Origin: Salinicola halimionae | Lineage (GTDB): Bacteria; Pseudomonadota; Gammaproteobacteria; Pseudomonadales; Halomonadaceae | Direction: 5' to 3' | DNA: 64,000 bases | Assembly (NCBI RefSeq): GCF_003206065.1 | Contig: NZ_PZJQ01000001.1 | Location: forward strand, 32,444 to 96,443 | Part shown: one piece after another, positions 36,494 to 45,178 of the stretch | Layout of the letters: each line of letters begins with the position of its first letter | Position numbering within the stretch: position 1 is the first letter of the stretch | The notes under the pieces: model-generated | Databases searched by the model: none | What the model saw: only the letters and a program-made list of their open reading frames with translations | What the model was told of the DNA's origin: nothing | Program-made: the position numbers and the translations under genes

Positions 36494-36883
36494 GGTTGTT
36501 CTCCTGAGGAGGCGGTCCTCGGTGGGCGTTCAGGGCAATCGTTCGTGCCGGTAGGCGTTGTTTCCGTGAGCGATGCTGACTGCTTTCAGAGTGATATCGT
36601 CTATTTTAAGCAGCGTGCATCTGGATCGATCTGGAGGACGCGTCTGTTTTCAACCCTGAGCCTGTTTTTATCCTAGTCTGACCTGCTTTTATTCTGGATA
36701 AGGTATGCCTGTCTCGATACCAAGAAGGTCGCCTGTCTTGATTCTAGGGAAAGCGCCCGGCATTGCCATTAATCTTAAGTGTGACTGGGGTTTACCCTGA
36801 ACGCGTCACGATGGGCGATGCGACGCCAAAAGGATCGCCATAAAGCGCGCGCCAATCGAATCGACCGGCTGGGCCCGAGCATG
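36494..36883. repeat. Non-coding spacer with degenerate CCTG(T)-type repeats
   Basis: No gene is supported here. Four degenerate repeats start at 36661, 36682, 36708 and 36732; the first and last read CCTGTTTTTATCCTAG and CCTGTCTTGATTCTAG (13 of 16 identical). They are spaced 21-26 bp, and lie upstream of the small four-cysteine protein gene, so they could be binding sites or a decayed tandem array. The rest of the spacer shows nothing I recognise. Confidence 0.4.
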
Positions 36884-36921
36884 AAAAACGCCCGCCAGGC
36901 AGAGCCTGAGCGGGCGTTTTA
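36884..36921 (-). terminator. Terminator of tRNA-Pro
   Basis: Stem of AAAACGCCCGC / GCGGGCGTTTT type with an inner CAGGC/GCCTG stem. On the minus strand it follows the tRNA 3' end by about 9 bases and ends in a T-run; it is near symmetrical and could work in both directions. Confidence 0.9.
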
Positions 36922-36929
36922 GAATACGG

Positions 36930-37006
36930 TGGTCGGAATAGCAGGATTCGAACCTACGACCTCTGCCTCCCGAAGGCAGCGCTCTACCAAGCTGAGCTAT
37001 ATTCCG
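36930..37006 (-). tRNA. tRNA-Pro (anticodon CGG)
   Basis: A 77-nt tRNA with encoded CCA. The acceptor CGGAATA pairs with TATTCCG, the D-arm contains AGCTCAGCTTGGTAGAGC, and the anticodon stem CTGCC/GGCAG encloses the loop TTCGGGA with anticodon CGG. The T-loop is GGTTCGAATCC. Pro identity follows from the anticodon and from the C1 start typical of bacterial tRNA-Pro. A promoter lies just upstream and a terminator just downstream, so it is a single-gene transcript. Confidence 0.96.
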
Positions 37007-37053
37007 ATCTGATCATCGATCCGTTGCCATTCGGGCCGGCTCGACGGGGGTGA

Positions 37054-37081
37054 ATTATACTCATCAAAGGGCGCGGTGCAA
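37054..37081 (-). promoter_or_regulatory. Sigma-70 promoter of tRNA-Pro
   Basis: On the minus strand TTGCAC (37081-37076) and a perfect TATAAT (37059-37054) are 16 bp apart, about 47 bp before the mature tRNA 5' end. Confidence 0.8.
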
Positions 37082-37098
37082 GCCCGATCTCACGCCTT

Positions 37099-38073
37099 TT
37101 AAACGTCGCGCTCCACCGCCACCCGCGTCAGCGTCTCCATGCTGTCGCGGTAGGGGCTCGGCGCCAGAACCTGCAGTTGGCTGCGGGCCTTCTCGGCCAT
37201 CTCTTCGGCACGTTGCTGGGTATACTCGAGCGCGCCGGTCTCCCGCACGATAGCTAGCACGTCGTCCAGCCGTTCGAGGCCGCCATCGGTGATCGCCTGA
37301 CGAATCAGGGCGGACTGCTCGGCGGACCCACGGCGCATGGCATGGATCAGCGGCAGCGTCGGCTTGCCCTCGGCGAGATCGTCGCCGACGTTCTTGCCCA
37401 TGGTTTCGGCATCGCCCTGATAATCGAGCAGATCATCGATCAGTTGAAAGGCAAGGCCCAGATAGCGGCCGTAGAGCTGTAGCGCCTGTTCCTGCTCGGC
37501 GGTGGCCTCGGCGAGGATCGCGCCGCTGTGCGACGCCGCCTCGAACAGCATCGCGGTCTTGCCCTGGATGGTGTCGAAATAGTCCGATTCCGCGATGTCG
37601 GCGTTGCCGATGTTGGTCAACTGCTGGACTTCGCCCTCGGCAATGACGCAGGTGGCGCCGGAGAGCACCTGCATGATTCGCATCGAACCGACCTCGACCA
37701 TCATCTGGAAAGAGCGCGAGTAGAGAAAGTCGCCAACCAGCACCGACGGCGCGTTGCCCCAGGTATCATTGGCGGTGGCCTTGCCTCGGCGGCGGCTGGA
37801 TTCGTCGACAACGTCGTCATGCAATAGCGTGGAGGTATGCATGAACTCGATCAGCGTTGCCAGGGTGATGTGCCTGTCGCCGGAATAGTCGAGTGCACGC
37901 GCAGCCAGCAGCACCAGTAACGGGCGTAGCCGTTTGCCACCGCTTTCGATGATGTACTGACCGATGGCTTCGACCAGAGGGATTCGCGACGCCAGTTGAT
38001 CGAGGATCGTGCGATTGACGGCGGCGAAGTCCTCAGCCACCGATGCATGGATGGATGCAGCGTTGGATTGCAT
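37099..38073 (-). CDS. ispB: Polyprenyl (octaprenyl-type) diphosphate synthase
   Basis: Trans-prenyltransferase that extends farnesyl diphosphate with isopentenyl diphosphate to make the side chain of ubiquinone/menaquinone. 324 residues, the family length. First aspartate-rich motif DDVVD (86-90) followed by SSRRRG, second aspartate-rich motif DDLLD (213-217), plus GGKRLRP (45-51). It is divergent from rplU-rpmA, as in many gammaproteobacteria. Exact chain length of the product cannot be read from sequence. Confidence 0.95.
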   Translation of the reverse strand: MQSNAASIHASVAEDFAAVNRTILDQLASRIPLVEAIGQYIIESGGKRLRPLLVLLAARALDYSGDRHITLATLIEFMHTSTLLHDDVVDESSRRRGKATANDTWGNAPSVLVGDFLYSRSFQMMVEVGSMRIMQVLSGATCVIAEGEVQQLTNIGNADIAESDYFDTIQGKTAMLFEAASHSGAILAEATAEQEQALQLYGRYLGLAFQLIDDLLDYQGDAETMGKNVGDDLAEGKPTLPLIHAMRRGSAEQSALIRQAITDGGLERLDDVLAIVRETGALEYTQQRAEEMAEKARSQLQVLAPSPYRDSMETLTRVAVERDV

Positions 38074-38446
38074 GGGCGACTTGTCAATGAAGCGGGTGGG
38101 GCCGCTCGACGCCGGTCGCGGGCTGACAGCCGGTGACCGAGAGAGGCGATGTGAGGGGGTATGCTAGGTGGCGCCCACAGGTGCGTCAACCGACGAGAGC
38201 CGGCGAGCGCTGAGCGTTGCCCGCCGCGGCGTTGGCCGTCGATGAAGACCAGGCGGCGAATGCTTGCCTGGACTCGACGTAGTCGTTATAATCCGCCGCC
38301 CAACTCATCATGCTCCCTGTCAGATGGTTGCCGGAAGGGGCACCACTCGCCGCAGGTCGATGAAAGAGCGTTCTGTCTCGATGAGCGTGGACCGATAAGC
38401 TTTGGCTCGATTTGAGCTTTGGCTCTAAGAGCTCCCGGAGAATGTT
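38074..38446. promoter_or_regulatory. ispB/rplU divergent spacer with rplU promoter
   Basis: Contains no gene. A strong sigma-70 promoter for rplU lies at 38264-38292: TTGCCT, 17 bp, TATAAT. The transcript would have a leader of about 145 bases, ending with an 11-bp direct repeat AGCTTTGGCTC (38398-38408 and 38415-38425) and a CCGGAG ribosome site. No leader structure of a known ribosomal autoregulation type was recognised. Confidence 0.75.
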
Positions 38447-38758
38447 ATGTACGCTATTATCAAGAGCGGCGGTAAGCAGTACCGCGTGCAGGAAGGTCAG
38501 ACACTCAAGCTCGAGAAGCTGGAAGTGCCCACCGGCGATACCCTGGAATTCGACCAGGTTCTGCTGGTTGCCGATGGCGACGACATCACAGTCGGCGCGC
38601 CGCTGGTCGGCGGTGCCAAGGTGGCTGCCGAAATCGTTTCCCACGGTCGTGGTGACAAGGTGCAGATCATCAAGTTCCGCCGCCGGAAGCATCACATGAA
38701 GCGTCAGGGCCACCGTCAGTGGTTCACTGAAGTCAAGATCACCGGAATCTCCGTTTAA
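38447..38758 (+). CDS. rplU: 50S ribosomal protein L21
   Basis: Large-subunit ribosomal protein binding 23S rRNA, 103 residues as in E. coli. N-terminus [17 protein letters not shown] and the C-terminal [15 protein letters not shown] are diagnostic. First gene of rplU-rpmA, 32 bp before rpmA. Confidence 0.98.
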   Translation: MYAIIKSGGKQYRVQEGQTLKLEKLEVPTGDTLEFDQVLLVADGDDITVGAPLVGGAKVAAEIVSHGRGDKVQIIKFRRRKHHMKRQGHRQWFTEVKITGISV

Positions 38759-38790
38759 GCGGAACATTCCCCCAGAGAGAGGGTTTCTCC

Positions 38791-40364
<1,574 letters not shown>

Positions 40365-40389
40365 CGGCGGCGGCTTGATCGCTGTATCG

Positions 40390-40425
40390 AGCGCGTTGGC
40401 AATGTGAAGCGCGTTGGCAATGTGA
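40390..40425 (+). repeat. Tandem 18-bp duplication upstream of proB
   Basis: AGCGCGTTGGCAATGTGA is present twice, head to tail and without any mismatch (40390-40407, 40408-40425), between cgtA and proB, 48 bp before the proB start. Confidence 0.95.
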
Positions 40426-40473
40426 CTGGCCGGGAGGATCAATGTCCCGGCTGGCTCCCTGGCGGAGGCGAGG

Positions 40474-41610
40474 ATGACGACGGATCGGCAGGTGGGGCGA
40501 GTGGTGCTCGAAGGCGCAAAGCGGGTCGTGGTCAAGATCGGTAGCGCCTTGCTGACCAATGACGGTCGCGGGCTCGATGAGTCGGCGATCGGTGGCTGGG
40601 TCGATCAGATGGCCGAGTTGCACCGGCGCGGGGTCGAAGTGGTGCTGGTCTCATCCGGTTCGATCGCCGAGGGCATGGTGCGACTGGGATGGCACACACG
40701 ACCGACTGCCGTTCATGAGCTTCAGGCTGCTGCCGCCGTCGGCCAGAGCGGGCTGTCGCAGTGCTACGAGACGCATTTTGCTCGCCACGGCCTGCGTAGC
40801 GCCCAGGTCCTGCTGACACACGACGACCTCTCCAACCGCAAACGTTATCTCAATGCGCGTTCGGCGCTGCGAACGCTGGTTCAGCTCGACGTGATCCCGG
40901 TGATCAACGAGAACGATACCGTCGTCACCGATGAGATCCGCTTCGGCGACAACGACACGCTCGGCGCGCTGGTGGCCAACCTGCTCGAGGCCGATGCGCT
41001 GCTGATCCTGACCGACCAGGAAGGACTGTTCGACGCCGATCCGCGGCAAAATCCCCAGGCCCGCCTGATCGGCGAAGGTCAGGCCGACGATCCCGGGCTG
41101 GATGCCATGGCCGGTGGCGGTGGAGTGCTGGGTCGCGGCGGCATGGCGACCAAGCTGCGCGCGGCACGACTCGCGGCCCGTTCCGGCGCGGTCACGGCAA
41201 TTGCCAGCGGGCGCCAGTCTCAAGTGCTGACACGGCTGCTCGAAGGCGAATCGCTGGGCACGCTGCTCTCTCCCGATCACGCACCGCTGGCGGCGCGCAA
41301 GCGGTGGCTCGCCGGTCAGCTGCAGGTGCGCGGCACGCTGACGCTGGACCCGGGTGCAGTCGAAGTGTTGCGATCTCAGGGTTCCAGCCTGTTGCCGGTC
41401 GGCGTCAAGCAGGTGCACGGCGCTTTCCGGCGTGGCGACATGGTGGTTTGCGTCGACGAGCGTGGCGCGCGCGTTGCCAAGGGCCTGGTCAACTATTCGA
41501 GTGCAGATGCGGTCCAGCTGATCGGGCAGCCGAGTCAGCGCATCGCCGAGATACTGGGCTATATGGAAGCCCCGGAGTTGATCCATCGCGATAATCTGGT
41601 CGTGATCTGA
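40474..41610 (+). CDS. proB: Glutamate 5-kinase
   Basis: First enzyme of proline synthesis: phosphorylates glutamate to glutamyl-5-phosphate, feedback-inhibited by proline. 378 residues: amino-acid kinase domain (1 to about 260; [35 protein letters not shown]) and C-terminal PUA domain (about 280-365). Preceded by GAGGCGAGG. proA is not adjacent. Proline matters for osmoadaptation in halophiles, but nothing here shows salt control. Confidence 0.96.
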   Translation: MTTDRQVGRVVLEGAKRVVVKIGSALLTNDGRGLDESAIGGWVDQMAELHRRGVEVVLVSSGSIAEGMVRLGWHTRPTAVHELQAAAAVGQSGLSQCYETHFARHGLRSAQVLLTHDDLSNRKRYLNARSALRTLVQLDVIPVINENDTVVTDEIRFGDNDTLGALVANLLEADALLILTDQEGLFDADPRQNPQARLIGEGQADDPGLDAMAGGGGVLGRGGMATKLRAARLAARSGAVTAIASGRQSQVLTRLLEGESLGTLLSPDHAPLAARKRWLAGQLQVRGTLTLDPGAVEVLRSQGSSLLPVGVKQVHGAFRRGDMVVCVDERGARVAKGLVNYSSADAVQLIGQPSQRIAEILGYMEAPELIHRDNLVVI

Positions 41611-41880
41611 GTTCGAGCCGGTGGCGATCCGAGCGTGAAGGCCAGTGGGCAGTTCGCGCTGGTATCGCGCGTGGGCCTTGTGATAGACTCCCGCATCCTC
41701 TCAGACATGGCCCGTTGAAGACTGCTTAAGCCGCAGTCGGAAGTGGCTCCGAAACGTTTCAATTTCGGGTGTCATTGAACATTCGGCCGAATCATTCAGG
41801 GTTGGCCTGAAGCGGTTTCGAGGCTGGCCTGGGTGATTTAACTTACAGAATTGACTGCCCATATCTCCAAGGAGGCGACG

Positions 41881-42147
41881 GTGGCGAATACCAAGCAGGC
41901 GCGTAAGCGCGCACGTCAGGCGGAAGAGCGCCGCCAGCACAACGCAAGTCAGCGTTCGATGGTGCGGACCTATATCAAGCGCGTGATCAAGGCCATTCAG
42001 GCTGGCGATCAGACTCAGGCGAACAGCGAATTCAAGGCCGCACAGCCGGTCATCGATCGCATCGCCGACAAGGACGCCATGTCCAAGAAGAAGGCTGCGC
42101 GCATCAAGAGTCGCTTGAACAAGCGAATCAAGGCGCTGGCTGCCTAA
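41881..42147 (+). CDS. rpsT: 30S ribosomal protein S20
   Basis: Small-subunit ribosomal protein of 88 residues binding 16S rRNA near the 5' domain. Start is the GTG at 41881 behind AAGGAGG (41869-41875), giving the conserved (M)ANTKQARKRARQAE beginning. A non-ATG start is notable because E. coli rpsT also uses a rare start (TTG) and is translationally autoregulated. The 270 bp upstream hold no gene. A terminator follows. Confidence 0.96.
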   Translation: MANTKQARKRARQAEERRQHNASQRSMVRTYIKRVIKAIQAGDQTQANSEFKAAQPVIDRIADKDAMSKKKAARIKSRLNKRIKALAA

Positions 42148-42166
42148 GCCGGACGCGCTTGACGAG

Positions 42167-42190
42167 AAACCGGCTTCGGCCGGTTTTTTT
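42167..42190 (+). terminator. Terminator after rpsT
   Basis: AAACCGGC / GCCGGTTT stem with a TTCG tetraloop followed by a T-run. Confidence 0.94.
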
Positions 42191-42217
42191 GTACCTGCTT
42201 TTTCTGACGGCTTCTCA

Positions 42218-43840
42218 ATGAGCGATCAGCACGGACCTGCAGACAACCTTCCGGATGACTCGGTAGCCGACGCCATGACGGCGGATACGGCGACGCCCGT
42301 TTCTCGTGGCGGCCTGCTGCGTTCCGGCATGGTCGTCAGCACGATGACTCTTCTGTCACGCGTGCTGGGTCTGGCAAGGGATGTGGTGATCGCGGCGCTG
42401 CTGGGTGCAGGCAGTGGCGCCGACGCGTTCTTCGTGGCTTTCAAGATCCCCAACTTCATGCGCCGGTTATTCGCCGAGGGGGCGTTCAACCAAGCCTTCG
42501 TGCCGGTACTGTCGGAGTACGCTACTCAGCGTACGCGGGCAGAAGTCCGCGAGCTGCTCGATGCGGTCTCCGGCAGTCTCAGCGTGGTGCTAGCGCTTAT
42601 CACGGCGCTGGCCATCGCCGCCGCGCCCTGGCTCGCCTGGTTGTTCGCACCGGGTTTCCAGTCCGATCCGGGGAAGTTGGCATTGACGACGGAAATGCTG
42701 CGACTGACGTTTCCGTATCTGCTGTTGATCTCGTTGACGGCATTCGCCGGTAGCGTGCTCAACACCTGGGAGCGCTTTGCGATCCCCGCTTTCACGCCGG
42801 TCCTGCTCAACGTCTGCCTGATCGGCGCAGCCTTGTGGTTGACCCCTTGGATGCGCGATCCGGCGTTGGGACTGGCTTGGGGCGTGCTGATTGCCGGCGC
42901 GGCGCAACTGCTGTTCCAATTGCCGTTCCTGGCGCGGTTGGGGTTGATGCCACGCCCGCGGGCGCGCTTCAAGCATCCCGGCGTGCGGCGTATTTTGCGT
43001 TTGATGACGCCAGCACTGTTTGGCGTCTCGGTATCGCAGATCAACCTGCTGCTGGATACGGTGCTGGCCTCTTTTCTGGCGTCAGGCAGCGTCTCCTGGC
43101 TCTACTATTCCGATCGCCTGGTAGAACTGCCGCTGGGCGTCTTCGGGATCGCCATCGCCACGGTGATCCTGCCGGCTCTCTCCAAGCGTCATGCCGACCA
43201 GTCCCGAGACCACTTCGCGCGCATGCTCGACTGGGCGCTGAGAATGGTTCTGCTGATCGGCCTGCCGTCGGCGTTGGCGTTGGTTCTGCTGGCCGAGCCG
43301 CTACTGATCAGTCTTTTCCATTACGGGGCGATGACCGATCATGACGTGGTCATGGCCTCCCGAAGTCTGCGGGCCTATGCACTGGGACTGCTGGCGTTCA
43401 TGCTGATCAAGGTTCTCGCGCCAGGTTATTTCGCGCGGCAGGACACCAAGACGCCGGTCAAGATCGGCATCATCGCGATGTTCGCCAACATGGCCATGAA
43501 TCTTGCGCTCATTGTACCGCTGGCCCATGCCGGGCTGGCACTGGCCACGGCATTGTCGGCATTTCTCAACGCCGGGCTGCTGGGAATAGGCCTTTACCGG
43601 CAGGGTGTCCTCCGTTTCCAGCCGGGCTGGGGGCGCTACGCGATGCAGGTCGTGGGTGGCTGCCTGCTGATGGGAATCGGCCTTTGGTGGCTATCGCCCG
43701 ACTGGCACACTTGGGTCACGTGGAACGCACTGCACCGGGCCGGCATGCTGGCGGCGCTAGTGATCGGCGGCGTCGTTGTCTATTTTGGGTGGCTGGCGCT
43801 GAGCGGTATCCGGTTGCGGGATTTCCGCCTGCGCGGCTGA
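42218..43840 (+). CDS. murJ: Lipid II flippase MurJ
   Basis: Polytopic inner-membrane MOP-family protein that flips lipid II for peptidoglycan synthesis. 540 residues with about 14 hydrophobic helices; the conserved beginning STMTLLSRVLGLARD is followed by DAFFVAFKIPNFMRRLFAEGAF. From the ATG at 42218 there is a 35-residue hydrophilic N-terminal extension compared with E. coli MurJ; no clear ribosome site marks this or a later ATG (M20, M38), so the start is uncertain. Upstream of ribF, as in Pseudomonas. Confidence 0.95.
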   Translation: MSDQHGPADNLPDDSVADAMTADTATPVSRGGLLRSGMVVSTMTLLSRVLGLARDVVIAALLGAGSGADAFFVAFKIPNFMRRLFAEGAFNQAFVPVLSEYATQRTRAEVRELLDAVSGSLSVVLALITALAIAAAPWLAWLFAPGFQSDPGKLALTTEMLRLTFPYLLLISLTAFAGSVLNTWERFAIPAFTPVLLNVCLIGAALWLTPWMRDPALGLAWGVLIAGAAQLLFQLPFLARLGLMPRPRARFKHPGVRRILRLMTPALFGVSVSQINLLLDTVLASFLASGSVSWLYYSDRLVELPLGVFGIAIATVILPALSKRHADQSRDHFARMLDWALRMVLLIGLPSALALVLLAEPLLISLFHYGAMTDHDVVMASRSLRAYALGLLAFMLIKVLAPGYFARQDTKTPVKIGIIAMFANMAMNLALIVPLAHAGLALATALSAFLNAGLLGIGLYRQGVLRFQPGWGRYAMQVVGGCLLMGIGLWWLSPDWHTWVTWNALHRAGMLAALVIGGVVVYFGWLALSGIRLRDFRLRG

Positions 43841-43942
43841 CAGGAGCAGGGGGCTTTGGTTACGGGACGAGCCCTTTGGTTATAATGGCACTCTTCTATT
43901 TTATGCAGCCACGCGGTTCGCGCTGAAACGGGAACAGACCCT

Positions 43943-45094
43943 ATGGAACTGATCCGAGGTTTGCACAATTTGCCGCACACCAGCGATGCCACCCAGCGGC
44001 AGACGCTGCGTGGCTGCGTGGCCACCATCGGCAACTTCGATGGCGTGCATCTTGGCCACCGGGCCATCCTGGAACAGTTGCGCACGCTCTCCCGGGCGGA
44101 GGGGCTGCCGGTCACGGTGGTGATCTTCGAGCCCCAGCCGCGAGAATTTTTCGCCGGCGATCAGGCGCCGCCCAGACTGACTCGCCTGCGCGACAAGGTG
44201 GCGCTGCTCAAGGCGCACGGCGCCGACCGCATTCTGTGCCTGCCTTTCAACGACGCCCTGCGGAGTCTGACCGCACGGCAATTCATTGAGCGCGTGTTGA
44301 TCGAGGGGTTGCAGGTCAAGCATCTGGTGGTCGGCGATGACTTCCGCTTTGGCTGCGACCGTTCGGGTGATTTTACCTTGCTGCAGGCGGTGGGGCGGGA
44401 GCGGGGTTTTGCCGTCGATCATACGCGCACCTTCGCCCTCGACGACGAACGCGTCTCGAGCACGCGAGTGCGTACGCTGCTGGCCAGCGGCAATTTCTTT
44501 CAAGCCGCGCGCATGCTGGGCCGCCCCTACGGCTATCAGGGGCGGGTCGTTCGCGATCGTCAACTGGGGCGTACCATTGGCGTGCCGACCGCCAACATAC
44601 CGCTGACTTCGCGGCCCCTGGCACTGCGCGGCGTGTTCGCCTGCGCCACGCGTCTGCCGGACGGTGAATGGGTGGCGGGTGTGGCCAATATCGGCTGGCG
44701 ACCCACCGTCGGCGCCGACCGGCCGATGCTCGAAGTGCACCTGCTGGACCGCGAAATCGAGCTGTACGGTCGGCCGCTGACCGTCGTGCCCTGTGCACGA
44801 CTGCGTGGCGAAACCAAGTTCGAAGATTTCAGCGCGCTGGTAACCCAGATACACCGTGACCTCGATAGTGCCCGGCAATATTTCTTGCAGGCTTCCCTGC
44901 AGACGTTCCCACTGGCCGAGCCCCATGGGCCAGAAATGACCGATGCCGAGGCTGAGGCCGTCGATAGCGGAGGTCTGTGTGCCGCGACATTGCCACAGGC
45001 GCAGTTTCCCCTTGCTTCGGCACCATTGCCGCCTGATACCTCGACCATTGAGGCTCCTTCGGGGCCGGTATCCACCGATGCCTCGGACGAATGA
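43943..45094 (+). CDS. ribF: Bifunctional riboflavin kinase/FAD synthetase
   Basis: Converts riboflavin to FMN and FMN to FAD. FAD synthetase domain with GNFDGVHLGH (30-39) and the SSTRVR element (about 171), then the riboflavin kinase domain (about 185-310; GVPTANI, ELYG). 383 residues against about 313 in E. coli: the last 60 or so residues are a low-complexity Ala/Pro/Ser/Thr/Glu tail with no recognised domain. First of the ribF-ileS-lspA-fkpB-ispH run. No FMN riboswitch was recognised upstream. Confidence 0.95.
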   Translation: MELIRGLHNLPHTSDATQRQTLRGCVATIGNFDGVHLGHRAILEQLRTLSRAEGLPVTVVIFEPQPREFFAGDQAPPRLTRLRDKVALLKAHGADRILCLPFNDALRSLTARQFIERVLIEGLQVKHLVVGDDFRFGCDRSGDFTLLQAVGRERGFAVDHTRTFALDDERVSSTRVRTLLASGNFFQAARMLGRPYGYQGRVVRDRQLGRTIGVPTANIPLTSRPLALRGVFACATRLPDGEWVAGVANIGWRPTVGADRPMLEVHLLDREIELYGRPLTVVPCARLRGETKFEDFSALVTQIHRDLDSARQYFLQASLQTFPLAEPHGPEMTDAEAEAVDSGGLCAATLPQAQFPLASAPLPPDTSTIEAPSGPVSTDASDE

Positions 45095-45106
45095 CACGGA
45101 CGAACG

Positions 45107-45170
45107 ACATAGCCTTGAACGGCCTGACTGACACAGCCCTGAGTGGGCCAAAACAGCCTTGAGCGGACCC
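45107..45170 (+). repeat. Three degenerate 20-bp repeats upstream of ileS
   Basis: Units at 45107-45126 (ACATAGCCTTGAACGGCCTG), 45131-45150 (ACACAGCCCTGAGTGGGCCA) and 45151-45170 (AAACAGCCTTGAGCGGACCC) share the core ACAGCCYTGAG. They fill the space between ribF and ileS up to 8 bases before the ileS start codon, so they include its ribosome-site position. Confidence 0.75.
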
Positions 45171-45178
45171 GAAAATCC

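Noticed and set aside
43841-43942. Possible FMN riboswitch in front of ribF
   Set aside because: About 100 bp with no RFN-element consensus.
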